This document shows, one piece after another, positions 10,365 to 23,000 of a stretch of 64,000 nucleotides of DNA. Numbering within the stretch: position 1 is the first letter of the stretch; each line of letters starts with the position of its first letter. The position numbers and the translations under genes were made by a program. The notes under the pieces were generated by a model, which was given only the letters and a program-made list of their open reading frames with translations, searched no databases and was not told where the DNA came from. The DNA comes from Ciona intestinalis (lineage: Eukaryota > Chordata > Ascidiacea > Phlebobranchia > Cionidae), in NCBI RefSeq assembly GCF_000224145.3, contig NC_020171.2, forward strand, positions 1,189,391 through 1,253,390, in the 5' to 3' direction.

Positions 10365-13300
10365 TTATGTTGGTCGAAATTCAGTTTCTTTAGTGACGTA
10401 AACTCTCGGCGTATCTACGTCCATTTTTTTGGGGCTTGTTGGGGGGTTATGGGTTACCCCTTGTAAGGAGGGGGCTTTTTCCGCCCCTTCTTGTACAGTT
10501 GTAACTTCAGGATGGGGCTCCGTTAATTCGGAGGTGTATGAGTTGGTGGAACAGCCGCTTGGACTACAGGGTTTGGCACACATGTCTGTTGGGATAAGAG
10601 GGTTATGGTTGGTGCTCACTGTCCAGTCATAGGTTGTAACATTTTATATGCTGTATTCATACACTTCATGTTCACTGTCGAGTTATAACATGAGTGTCTT
10701 CTCATACATCAGACACACATGGTGTATTCATACACCTTATGCTCACTGTTGAGTTATAACATGGGTGTCTTCTTATACACCAGACACACATGGTGTATTC
10801 ATACACCTTATGCTCACTGTTGAGTTATAACAAGGGTGTCTTCTTATACACCAGACACACATGGTGTATTCATACACCTCATGCTCACTGTTGAGTTATA
10901 ACATGGGTGTCTTCTTATACACCAGACACACATGGTGTATTCATACACCTTATGCTCACTGTTGAGTTATAACATGGGTGTCTTCTTATACACCAGACAC
11001 ACATGGTGTATTCATACACCTTATGCTCACTGTTGAGTTATAACAAGGGTGTCTTCTTATACACCAGACACACATGGTGTATTCATACACCTCATGCTCA
11101 CTGTTGAGTTATAACATGGGTGTCTTCTTATACACCAGACACACATGGTGCATACTGCATTTGCTCACTGTCTATTACATTAATTTTTTCAGTGATGCCA
11201 GATCAAAAACATGAAACTCACCGGCAACACTGTCATCTCCATCACACACAACTACAACATCTTGTTGTGACATCATAGAGCATGGTGATGACATCATAGG
11301 GCATGATTGTGACATCACAGAGCACAGGGAGAATGGGGGAAGGGTAGAACACGGTAGTTTACAAAACCTTTCGGCAAGTTCTCTAGCATTGTCGGACTCC
11401 ATCTGGAAATAAGTTGTTTTTATGGAAATCTTTTGTTTTAGTGTGATCTTAAAGGAACGACGTTTCGTCTGCCAAACAGTAAAACATCATCAAGATTTGT
11501 CGTTAAGTAAACTAACTAAATCAAAATCGTGATTAAATCTTAAAATGTACAGTAATCTATAGATTCTCCACATAAATTGTAAAAATTCATAATAGAAATA
11601 GCATTAACCTTAAAATAGTCGGCCATAGAAGCGACAATATGGTCACCCGGGGCGCTATCAGAGTTTTCGGTCTCCGGGCACGCTTCACTGGTTTCGCTAC
11701 TTTGTTTACAAAGCTTGAAATCCGAGAAAACCTGAAAATAGAAATATTATATTACTTGATTTACTTGTACACCTCATGCTTGCTGTCGAGTTATAACATG
11801 GGTGTCTTATTATACACAAATCATACATGGGGTATTCATACACCTCATGCTCACTGTTGAGTTATAACATGGGTGTCATCTCATACACAAGACACACATG
11901 GTGTATTCATACACCTCATGCTCACTGTCAAGACCCCACACCTCACCTGTTCATATCGTTTTTGAAACATCTCAGCAAGTTTGAGTGATTTATCCTGACA
12001 AGTCCTTCTTTCTCCCATTAAGTTTAAATGTTCTTCTCGTAACTGTTCAAGTTGGCACTGAAAACGAAAATGGGAAAAAATTTACAAGGAGAATAGAAAA
12101 CAAAATCATTAATCTGGCCCAAAACTTTAAAAAAAGCTGTCAAAAACAAATTGAAAAAAATAAAACCCAAAAGTTCCTAAATAAAATTTATATTTGTTCG
12201 TAACAACAGCCTTGTAAAACCTGTAAAGATCTGATACAATCCATTTTCCTCTTCCTACATCTTTGAGCAGCGATTCTGTTCTTTCCCCTCCTCCTGATCT
12301 CATGGATTGCAGTTATCTAAAAGACAAATATTTTTATCAAAAGTGAAAAAATGCTAAAAAACACAAATTACGGTAAGAAAAAAAATTAGCTAGAGGCAAA
12401 AATATCCAAAAAAATTGCGGTAAACCTAACATAGACCAAGAACAATAGAAAAACAAACGATTTACTTGTTGTGGGGAAAGTGAGGGGTTCCGATTGAGCA
12501 GTTCTTGCAGTTGTGTCCTCGGGAGTTTGGTGATCTCGTTTATGGAGAACGGAAGGACAACATCAGATTGTTTCCGGAGTTTTCCACAATTTTCACTCGA
12601 GTAGTTGCCAGCACATTTACCTTGCATGTAGCTGGAAATGGAATATAAATTATTCTTTTTATTCTTTTTTATAATGTTAAGGGTGCCTGATGTCAAAACA
12701 GGGGCGATCTTATGTTTACACACCTCATTTTTTTGCTTAAAACAACTTTTACTCTGCTGGTATGGGACTATACAAATAGGATGAGCCAAAAGTTGCTGCA
12801 TATATTTTTAAAACCTCAGATTTGGTTGGTCATTTTCTTGTAATTAAATGTAACTCCTAAGTTCCATACATAAAAATACCAGTTGTGTTCTGTTTGTTCT
12901 TTTTAGGACACCACAGTGGACATAATATGATACATTAAAACTTACAAACTTCGTTCTGAATCATCATCAGCGCTTAATGCTTCGTCAGTGTCCGAGTTAT
13001 AATTTGATCCACATTTATTGACGTGAGAACTTTGTGAATATGATATCGTGCACATGGGACGATCATATGATGATGGGTCATAAGGTACTTTAGTAGGGTA
13101 CCTGAGAAATATGGGGTAAAGGTAATTTTAGTTACTTATTTATCATCACGTGGCAGAATAACGACAGTCGTTTTAACACGAGTGTTATGTTTCATACACC
13201 ACATGCCAGCTTACGAATTACCGTGTATGTAACTTTGTGGGTATTTATTTTTCTGTATGAATGGCAATTTAGATAACTCAGAGCCATGAGCCATGGTGTT

Positions 13301-16300
13301 GGTAAAAATCATTCAAATTCAAGGGTTTTATTTGAGAGTAATGCTAGGAATTGGCTTACCTTATTTGTTGGCTGTTGTAAGATGGTTGATCGCATGATGG
13401 CACAGTTTTAGTGCATGGGAGTCGGTAGTTTTGCTGTTGCAAGAAATGTTGTAACATCATCTGTGAATGACAATGTATTAGGTGGAAGATAGACAGAAAA
13501 AAATGAAATGGCTCAATTGTTTGTAGAGAGGTTACTGGTTTAAGGCTAAAGGTTGCTACCATTGTGGGTGTATATGTGGGCAATACACTTAATGGTAACA
13601 GTAACTACATAAGTGGGCACGAGGTGTATGAAATAAAACAACCATGTTATAACGACTGTTGCTATTTAATTTCCAAAATTGGAAATATAGTAAAACCACA
13701 TAATTGCCGTTGATTATGACATCACATACCTGTTGTTGAGCCTTGGGCAACGAGGATAAGTTGATTGTTTCAGCACCGGGAGGCAGTACAGAGGTGATGG
13801 GCTTTATGTCTGGAATGTATTCAGTTTTAGTTTTTATTTTTATTTTTTATTGGTTGTTTTCTTCCCTTATTCGGGCACGAGGTGTGTGAAGCAGAACATA
13901 TAACAAATGTCATTTCCCCACCACACGAGGACAAATAAGTTAAGTTTATCACATTTTTTAACGAGGTGTATGAAACAGAACACCTGTATTATAACAACTG
14001 CCGTTGCCCTGCCACGCCAAGATAAATAAGCTACATTCACTCATCTAACCTGGTATTGGTGTAGCAGTCGATGGTTTAACGTCTGAACTCGTTGGTTTCG
14101 AGTTTAAACTAAGTTTGGCCATTAGAGGGCAGTCTCCCTTTGAATTTTTCACATCATCTTCGCAAGTCTAAATGTTTGGATTATTTACCTTTATTACATA
14201 TGACGAATAAAAATAGCCCTTTTTTTTCAAATTACATGAAATTTAAGTTAAAAATGCCATTAACAGCAGCATGATCTTGTGTTATCACTATATACACCCT
14301 TACTTAACTGTATTGTAACCTAATACATTCTACTTACCGAGGTGTATGGGTTCTTAGTCTCCACACAGCATTCGGTGCCTGAATAAAAAAACACAATAAA
14401 ATATATTTTTATATTCATTACAATTTTTTTAAAAGTTTTACTAAAGCTTTTGAAATGACATTGCTATAAAGGTGACACTCTTAGTTAAAAAAAAACTTTT
14501 TTTGGGAAGTAAAATAATTTTTAAGTGTAAATCCGGGGTGTAAATACACATTCTTGTTTGAAATTAGGCCTATGATTTTATATATATATATATATACTAT
14601 GAGTATGTATAATGTATATTCTATTCTGTATATATATATATATATGTAGTAAAAATAAAATACTAATTACCTACCTTCTGAACAGGGGTCTGTTGTTTTG
14701 GAAGCCATTACAACTTTTCTGGAGAAAGCAATCCAATTGTTTATATTACAGATGGGCATTATGTTAAATACTAGCATAGGCCTACTGAATGTAAAGGTAC
14801 CTTGATATTGTGCTGTTTTTGCAAGCTTTTGAACCATCTGCACATTGGGCAACTGCAGTAGGGTCAGAGGTTTCTTGGAAAAGTTTCTGTAAAAAAAAAA
14901 TAAAGTCAAAGTAAAATATTTAAAGTCAGAAAGTTTTTAAGTTTAAAACAAACAAAAAATACAAATTTTTGCAGGAACAAATTNNNNNNNNNNNNNNNNN
15001 NNNNNNNNNNNNNNNNNNNNNNNNNNNNNNNNNAACGTAAAAAATAACCAACCTGTTTTAGCAGGTTAAGACAGGAATATTCCAGGTTTTTGACATCTAG
15101 TTCTCGAGCTGCAGCCAAAACATGATTGATATTACCTCGTGACACGGTCAGTTTTGAGGTATATGCAAATTCTAATAGACTCTCCATGCCAAGTCTGTAA
15201 TAGAAAACATGTATGTTAAAATTCAAAGGAAATAATATTACACAATGTTAAAATATAAAGGCATATCACTTACACTGTATCAGTAAGTTACACGCATGTT
15301 AAAATGTAAACTGTTTCTGCCAGGCATAATATACCAATACACATTAAAATGTAAGCTGGTTCTGTCAGGCATATAAAATAAATGCAAGTTAAAATTTAAA
15401 CTATTAATAAAACAGAAAACAAAAAAAGGCATATTACACTTGTCCCTCAGGATATTAAACAATTGCATATTAAACAAAGCATGTTAAAAGTCAGAGTGAC
15501 TGAGCAGAATGCTATCTTGGCATAGCTCTATGCACTTCATAAGTGCCTATACACTAAACTACTGTCTGTGTAGTTATGTAGCCATGTTATAACTGCATTT
15601 TGTATTGAAGTAGAAAACTTTTAACATTTTTTACATGGCGAACTTTTTAGGAAAATATTAAAAATTACTCTTTATAGTTTAAAATCACTTTTTTTAAATA
15701 AAAAATAAAAATCACTCATTAAAGTTTATAATCAGTTTTTAAAGGAAATAATACGAAATAGACTTTAAAATTTTAAATATTTCTGGAGCGCCGACCCATG
15801 CTGTTCAAACAGTTAGCTTTGTGTTCATACTGCTCGACAAATATTAGCCCAAATGACGGAAACTTTTCATGTTTCACAGAATGTAGGGGAAAGGGTAAGT
15901 ATGTGTACTGACATAATGAAAGTCACCCTTGCGGCAGCATTTTAATCAACTGAAAAATGAAACGAAATGTAAGGGAAAGGGCATGTGTACTAACATAATG
16001 AAAGTCACGCTTACTGCAAGATTCTGATCAACTGAAAAATGATGTAACTGGAACACCAGCGAAATACGGCTTTCTCAGGGCAATGACAGTGGGTATAACT
16101 TTTAGAAGTTTCATACACTTTAGTTGTGCCCACTTACAAGTTTCCACGTATATAACTTTGTAGGTAAATATTTTAAGAGATTTTTTTTAGTTAATGCCAG
16201 AAAATTTGGACAACCCATTAGTGACCAGCGTGTTAAAGCAATTGTCGTTAAACTTAAACATCTTGTCCAAGGACACAGCCCTACAACGGCAGCAGCATCA

Positions 16301-19146
16301 AGGCTCAAACCTAAAGCATATTGGCCACAGGCAGGCAAGCTACCCACTATGCCTTGACACAGTAATTTGCCTATACTAAAAGGTACAATGGTACATACAC
16401 ATTAATTTATATATCTATATATATCAAATAAATATCATAATATTAGTCCTTACCTGCTTATACTACTTAGTTCAAGAACAATATTGTGACTGACATTGGC
16501 AGGGTCCGTTATAATTCCATTAAAATATGAGCTACATGCTGCCAATACTGCTTTATGCGCTTGTAGTTCAACACCCTGCAATGTAAAATAGTTACAAAAA
16601 ATTATCTTAATCTTTTAGCATCTTATCTGGTTTAAAATGTGTATTATGTTCAAGATTTGGTCTCCCAAGACTTATAAGGGAATGTGGCCCTGCCAGAAGT
16701 AACATAACACTGTCTTAGTGCAGTGTGTATGAACAAGACTATCTCTACATATTGTATAGGTGAGTATATTATATACTTTACTTTTTAATTAATTTGGGGG
16801 GTTTCAAATTTTCAATTATAGCTAAGGTTTAAGACTTTGGCAACTAAATGCAATTAAATATTTAAAAAGTTGATAAGAAATGCTATGTGCATACAGTTAT
16901 GTAACTTTAATTGATTTCATTAAAAAAACAACATCAAATTTTACAGTAAACCTTAATTTGTTATTACAGCAGTTCCGAGGCTATTTATAACTTCTTGGTA
17001 AAAGACAATAGGAGTCAGAAACGCTATTGAAAATGTGCTGACTAAAACGCTTAGTCATCATGAGTAGCTTTGTTTACATACATGGTGGTTAAGTGGACGA
17101 TGCCTAAGAGGTTGCCATTCCTTGGCTGTGTAAACAAAAGCTCTTTGTTGCTATAGGTTAACTACATACCTATAAATACTTCTGCACTAAAAGCACAGAT
17201 TTTAAAATGACAAAACAGTTTCCTACTCTTACTTAGCAACAAATATTTTGACAGATTCTAAAATGACAAAGTTTTCTCTAGTTTGAATCACCAAGAAAAT
17301 TTCTGGCATTATAGGACAAAAATATGTATAGTAACTACATACACGCTTTTGCACCAAAGCACAGATTATAAATAGAGTTTTTTCTATTTAAAATAAAAAA
17401 GAAAATGTCTGACTTTATAATCAGGGAAATTTAATAGTTAATAATTAGTTAATTACACACACATTTTTTCTAAAGCAAATCATGTTTTTTCCCTATTTTA
17501 AATAACAAAGAAAAAAGACAAAAGAAATTTACATCCCACAATTGGTAAGTAGAATTAACTGGGTTAACAGTTCTTCCACCCACACAAAGTGTGAGCTCCC
17601 ATTTTAAACAATATCAAGTAGCTCGTAACTCAAAGAACAAACACACTGCTGTGTAAGCAAATTGTGTGGTCTGGTTTCTACAATGTTATAAGTATTAACT
17701 TCCAACCTGTGTAATAGATAGGTCTAAAACACTTTATTCTTTCAGAGTGCATATGAAGTCTTATAAATGACCACCCCCCCCCCAATAAGGCTAACAGATT
17801 ACTTTTAGCTATATAAGTCTACTATATTTTTATCATGCAAATATATAAAGGCATAGAAGTATAAAGTAGTTCCTCTTTTGTTTTGTAGTATAATTTCAAC
17901 AGACAATGATAAAATGAGTAAAATTCCTTTACATTTTTGAGATATTGCTTTGCAACAATACTTAAATAAACATCAAATCTATAGTATGTGAACCACTTAA
18001 CATAAGATTTACTTCATTAAATTTTCTTCATTATTGAGAGTTATAATGAGTGAATTAACATAATGTTATAGCCTCAAGGCCTAAGTATATTTGATTAATA
18101 CATTTACAAATAACATGTGTTATATATACCCTTGGCTTGCTGTATAAAGATTTATGAATTTGAACTTTTTGCTTAAGGTTATCTGATATAGACTGATAAG
18201 CATATGGTATGATTCATCTAATCTGTGATAAGTGAAAGTGCATTGGGTTAATGCGTTTATTAGAAGTATGATCTTTCTGTGCTGACTCAGACATTCAAGT
18301 CTTATTTGTCATAGTTTAGTTGATACATGATTAACTGTTAACTGAGTGGGCGTTATAAAGTACTTTAAGTTTAAACACACATGTCAAAGAGACCTTACTG
18401 TGAGTTTAAAGGGTGCATGTTTTTCAATTTAAAAACCTGGAGTGATATTGTTAAAAAACAGCTAATACACTCATAGTTGTCAAACATCTGAAAACTTTGA
18501 TTAATGTGGCAAATGCAATTAACTTGGCTGAGTTTGTTTGTATTTTTACCTGCTATTTTTTCACGCGCCAATTTTTGCCCTAATAAATTAAGGTTTGATA
18601 CTGCAGTATTGATTAAAATTTTATAAACAACCCATGCAAATCTGGCATACACACAGTTTACCAAATAACACAAGCATAAAACGCAGCATACCTCTACAAT
18701 TACAGTCATGTCACATAGTAGACCACTTCTTCTTTGTTCGTTAAGTGTAGCAAGTACATTATTTGAATGTATGTTCGATTCATACACGTATTGTGGTTGG
18801 ACATCACAATGTTCTGGGATGTAATCTGTAAAAATAATAATACAAGTTTATTAATCTTAATTAACAGGCTACTAAATTAATATAGGCCTTTATATAATGT
18901 TACTTACAGTGTAAAGCGTTCACAAAGAGCTTTAAAATAATTACTTTTTTAGCATACACACTACAACAGTTTGTAAACTTCTACTTTGACTACTTTTTTA
19001 TATACCAATATACGTTAAATATAGTAAACGAGCCGAAAAATACAATTTTACATTGTGTCTGGTGGCAGAAGTAACAGAATAAGGATAACTCAAATACCTG
19101 TAGGCTGTTCTTGTGCTAACGTTACTATGACTGCAGATTTCTCCAT
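10365..19146 (-). CDS. BACH: BACH-type BTB and CNC-bZIP transcription factor
   Basis: Exons (high to low): 19098-19146, 18692-18825, 16454-16575, 15053-15194, 14801-14886, 14675-14718, 14338-14378, 14050-14167, 13730-13809, 13360-13460, 12946-13101, 12466-12631, 12221-12316, 11947-12057, 11609-11731, 11222-11402, 10365-10585. Total 1971 nt, giving 656 residues (vertebrate BACH1/2 have about 740-840). Residues 30-149 form a BTB/POZ domain with the BACH start [20 protein letters not shown] and [13 protein letters not shown]. Residues 358-445 hold the CNC region ([20 protein letters not shown]) and the basic region [17 protein letters not shown]; 446-482 is the leucine zipper. In vertebrates BACH pairs with small Maf proteins on antioxidant/MARE sites, represses heme oxygenase and loses DNA binding when heme meets Cys-Pro motifs. 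Three Cys-Pro pairs occur here (C219, C500, C557). It is a nuclear repressor by homology. One tunicate gene for vertebrate BACH1/BACH2 is inferred. The 50 N gap lies in intron 4. Confidence 0.93.
10640..11175. repeat. 71 bp minisatellite (family C) with higher-order period
   Basis: Seven head-to-tail copies with GGTGTATTCATACACC starting at 10721, 10792, 10863, 10934, 11005, 11076 and (variant) 11147, an exact 71 bp spacing. Variant letters repeat every three units, so a 213 bp block is itself duplicated. Lies in the last intron of BACH. The same unit occurs singly throughout the window. Confidence 0.9.
11765..11940. repeat. Family C units in BACH intron
   Basis: Two to three 71 bp-type units (TACACCTCATGCTTGCTGTC, GGGTGTCTTATTATACAC, then a second cleaner copy). 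They sit between exons 14 and 15 of the minus-strand BACH gene. Confidence 0.75.
13135..13300. repeat. Family B with linker to SINE-like module
   Basis: ATTTATCATCACGTGGCAGA, then ACACCACATGCCAGCTTACG, then GTAACTTTGTGGGTATTTAT, ending in a worn linker. Intron 10 of BACH. Confidence 0.6.
13500..13675. repeat. SINE fragment followed by family B
   Basis: GGTTGCTACCATTGTGGGTG and GGGCAATACACTTAATGG match the SINE tail in forward orientation. A reversed family B core (GTGGGCACGAGGTGTATGAA) follows. Intron 9 of BACH. Confidence 0.55.
13875..14042. repeat. Two family B pieces
   Basis: A short first piece ends in ACGAGGACAAATAAGTTAAG; the second (ACGAGGTGTATGAAACAGAA ... AAATAAGCTACATTCACTCAT, parts given) is cleaner. 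Intron 8 of BACH. Confidence 0.6.
14578..14646. repeat. Two TA dinucleotide tracts
   Basis: Two runs of about ten TA units flank CTATGAGTATGTATAATGTA. Lies just beyond exon 6 of BACH in intron 6. Confidence 0.85.
14984..15033. other. Assembly gap, 50 N
   Basis: Run of N in intron 4 of BACH, 19 bp from the exon 4 splice donor at 15053. No exon appears to be missing: the flanking exons join in phase and the BTB domain is complete. Confidence 0.95.
16065..16365. repeat. Composite family B plus reversed SINE
   Basis: Family B core (CAATGACAGTGGGTATAAC, GCCCACTTACAAGTTTCCAC), a linker (TTGGACAACCCATTAGTGAC), and then the SINE module (AACATCTTGTCCAAGGACAC, CTACAACGGCAGCAGCATCA and a reversed B-box). 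Intron 3 of BACH. Confidence 0.7.
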
Positions 19147-20036
19147 ATTTTGAAATCATGAACATACAAGAATGAAAATTAAGGATCAGTATACGTCCAA
19201 CGTTTTACGTATTTTTTAAACCCCTCGATGTTTCGAAACACACGAGAATTGGACACCTTACTTGGCGTTAAAATACACCTTTACCGTCTATATTCTGTAT
19301 ATAATTATAAACATAAAGTTAAAGTCTAAGTCATACAATAATTTTAACCTTTTTGTGCCTAACAGCTGGGTTAAAACACGAAATACCACCAGAATGAAAG
19401 AGGGAACTTTGTTTTGGGAATTCACGTATATGGAAACGAAAAAGTGCGACCGTACGTCATAAAGTGTTTCCTTTTTAAGAAATAGGAGTTTCCCGCCAAC
19501 ATTTTTCCTTGAAACAGAATGTCAAATACTAAACAAATCATCAAAAATCAATGTTTAAAAGAAAAAGTCATGTAAAAATTCTGTAATTAAACAGGAAAAC
19601 AGCTTTTCTAGTAACTAAATATCAATTTTGGATTATATTTTTATCACTTATAACGAAAACTATAATTAATGGCTGGAAACACTATAAAGTCCCTACCATA
19701 ACTTCAATGCAAATAAATGCATGTAAGTTTGCCGTAAACGAGTAAATGTTTGTTTATGTATTAAAATTCCCGTTTTGCTGCGGTTGCGGTTAGATTTCGT
19801 GACTAATACGTATTTTTTATATCCACCTCAGACGTGCAAAGCAGCGTATATTTAAATGAGCAGTTAATACTTTATTTAAATGAAAAATTGTGTACGCAAT
19901 CGTACGGACAAAAATTGTGTATACAAAACGTATGGATAAGTTTTGGGACGTTTTAAAAACGCCATGAATTCTTTAAACTGATGAAAGTAACTACAAGGGA
20001 TTACTTATAAAGTTGATAATATATGAGACAAATGTT
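19147..20036. promoter_or_regulatory. Shared head-to-head promoter of BACH and TRAPPC10
   Basis: 890 bp separate the BACH start (minus) from the TRAPPC10 start (plus). I see no clear TATA box in the expected positions. A short near-direct repeat (AAAATTGTGTACGCAATCGT / AAAATTGTGTATACAAAACG) lies at about 19885-19932. No repeat of families A to D is present, unlike most spacers here. Confidence 0.45.
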
Positions 20037-23000
20037 ATGGAAAACAAACCTACTATAACTTGTAAGTTTAATTTTTATTTGTTACAAATATACATTTTGT
20101 TTTGTGTTTGTTAATGTTACCACATACAGTATCTATGTTAGTTATTTTTCTATATTGCATATACATGTTCAGTGTGTGCCACAAAAAAAGCTGCAATGAA
20201 ATTTAAAATATATCAAAACCCCCACAAAGTTACATACATAGTAATTGGTAAGATAGCATAAGGTGTATAAAACCAAACACCTGTGTTATATCGACTGTCG
20301 TTGCCCTGCCATACAAGAATAAATAAGTTACATTCATTCATCCACAAAGTTACATATGTGGTAATTTGTAAGCAGGCAAGAGGGTTATTAAACAGAAGGC
20401 CCCTTGTATAATATCTGTCATTGCCCCACCACGCAAGGATAAATAAGTTACATTCATTTCAGATTCAATATCCAATTCCAGTAATGAAGGATCATTCCTT
20501 ACACTTTCAACTCGTTTGACAGAGTCTTTGTCAAAGTTGAAAGTAGAGTGGAAAAGAACATACGGACGTAGCAGTCATGAGTTATATCTTAATGTTAAGA
20601 TAGTTCCGCTCACTTCTGCCTTGCTCGAACAAAACGACTTGGTCACTAGGCCGTACTTTCATATATTTTGGACAGACTGCAATGTAAGTGTATTGGGTTA
20701 CAATGTAAAAGAAAATGCCTTTTATATATATATATTTACAGTGGGTATGATGTTTAAATAAAACCAGTATATGCATAAATTAGCACAGTTTTTACCCCTC
20801 TAACCCAGAGCTTATGATGCTGTTACCATTGTTGTTGGCCATACATTATAAACAAAAAGATAAATCCAAAAATAATAATAACCCACAGCCCACAGGCCAC
20901 GAAGTTGTAAAACCTCGCAAGCTGGCATGAGATGTAGTGTACTATGACCACTGTCCTTGCCACGCAAGGATTAATTAGAATAAACAATCATTTCATCCTA
21001 AGATTAAAATCCTATCTTTCTCATCCAGGATGTTGATTTGTATCGCTCCTCGATTCGAGAAGAAATATCTTCATGGATCAACCTCCTAAGCAGTCATAAA
21101 GCATCTGAGTGGATCATTGTCATAGTAACAAGCGATGTGCTTTCTAGACTCACGAAAGCAAAACTTCAACTTCCACGAACCTCTATTGCTGATAAAGTAA
21201 AGGCAGAGTTTTGCCCGAAAAATCCTGAAAGGTGAATTTAATGTTTTTTTGTTTTTTTTACACTCATATTATAACTTGACAGTGAGCATGTGGTGTATGA
21301 ATACCCCATGTGTATCTGGTGTATAGGGAGACACCCATGGCCTTGCTATAACTCTACAGTTGGTTTTTATTTTCCTTTTTTTACAGACTACAAGTTTTAT
21401 TTGACCCTATGCGCGAGTCGGCAAAAAGTGCTGAATCATGGTCAGCGTTAGGGACAAAGGTAGCCACCACGACTGTGCGTTGTATGGAGACCATTGTTTC
21501 AAAATATGAGGATAAGGTTCGCTCAGAACGGGAACGAAGAAACGAAAAAACCTGGGATTTTTGTTCCTACTTTATACTACAGGTAATTCTGATGTATAGT
21601 AGGTTGGGGTATGGTGGGACATTTTGTTGACCTCTTCTATTGTCCCATTTGGTAGTAAACAAAGAATATTACACAGAATTATATAACCGTATCTTCACAA
21701 CTCTAAAACACATTGTTAATTTATTAACCCATTACTGTTTATTCTTGAGTAATTGTTTTAGGTATTTATATATATAGGAATAAAAAACACCAAAAGTTAT
21801 AAAATGTTGGTCTAAACATTGTTCTCCATGCATAGTTTATCGTGTATTAATACACAAGAATTCGTACTTGATTTAAATTAGTAATAAAACATTACCTTTA
21901 ATTGCAGGAGGAGCTAGCTTTCATGTATGAAATGTTAGGCATGTGTGGTAACGCACTTGTACAATATGATGAACTAGATGCAATGTTTACACAATATGTG
22001 CTGAATGCCAACGCTGGGGGTGAGTTATTTCTATTCAAATCTTAAATTATAGCATGTGAATCCTTTATTCAACTAAAGTTTTCTCTGTTTTTTTTATTAT
22101 TTTAATTTATGGTGCTGTGGTTCAGTGGTTAGGCGCTTGCATTGTAACCGAAAGATACCGGGTTCAATGCTCGATACTGATACTATTGACAAGTTCTTGG
22201 AAGATTGCATTAACCCAGTGATCACTAATAAGTTGTAGCAAGAAATCAATGTTATTTTTAAAAACAAACTACAGTTTTCATTCTAAAAAAACAGCCCTTC
22301 ATCTGTATATAATTTGTATTGCCAATAAAAAAATCAGAGTTTCCAACTAAAATATTCAGTGTTACCAATTAAAAATCTAAAATACAGAGGTAGCCCATTG
22401 GTTGAGCAAATTCAGTGAACCTATTACGAGATGGCATTCCTTGTTACTATGGAAACGTGTGGACAACAAAGCTAGGGAAGCGATTCTTGGAGGTCATGCC
22501 TCCCTTATTGAGATTCGTAACTATCTGTTTACTCGCTTATGCCACCTACTGTTCAAAATGGGCAAAGTACGAGAAGTCACGCAGCGAATGCATTATTTTC
22601 TACATTCTATTGTGACAGAAGTGGAAATTTTAGAGGTAAATTGGTTTTATTGTATGTCTGTTTACCTTTGCTCCACTTCAAGCTGTGGTATGAAAGTTTT
22701 ACTGACCACATAAATATAGTTTTAAACACCCCATACTCACTATTGAATAATAACATGGGTGTCTTCATATACACCAGACACACATGGTGTATTCCTACAC
22801 TTCATGCTCATTGTCGAGATATAACATGGGTGTCTTCTTATACACCAGACACGCATGGCGTATGCATACACCTCATGCTCACTGTATGCATACACCTCAT
22901 GCTCACACCAGACACATATAAAATGTATCCATACACCTCTATACATTTTTCCAGATCAACGTCCCACCAGGAGCATTAGCATGTTGGATATTTATGTGTT

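Noticed and set aside
10640-11175. CRISPR-like array of direct repeats
   Set aside because: Units abut without unique spacers, and the setting is an animal intron.
12337-12801. 154-codon minus-strand frame as a stand-alone gene
   Set aside because: It is BACH exon 12 read through into introns; the CNC motif and splice borders define the true exon 12466-12631.
19262-19462. 66-codon frame in the BACH/TRAPPC10 spacer
   Set aside because: AT-driven composition, no splice borders, no family; likely chance.
22105-22225. Functional tRNA gene
   Set aside because: A and B boxes are present, but the cloverleaf arms do not pair; it is a SINE head.
22539-22979. 146-codon frame in TRAPPC10
   Set aside because: Wrong frame of exon 6 followed by family C repeat sequence.
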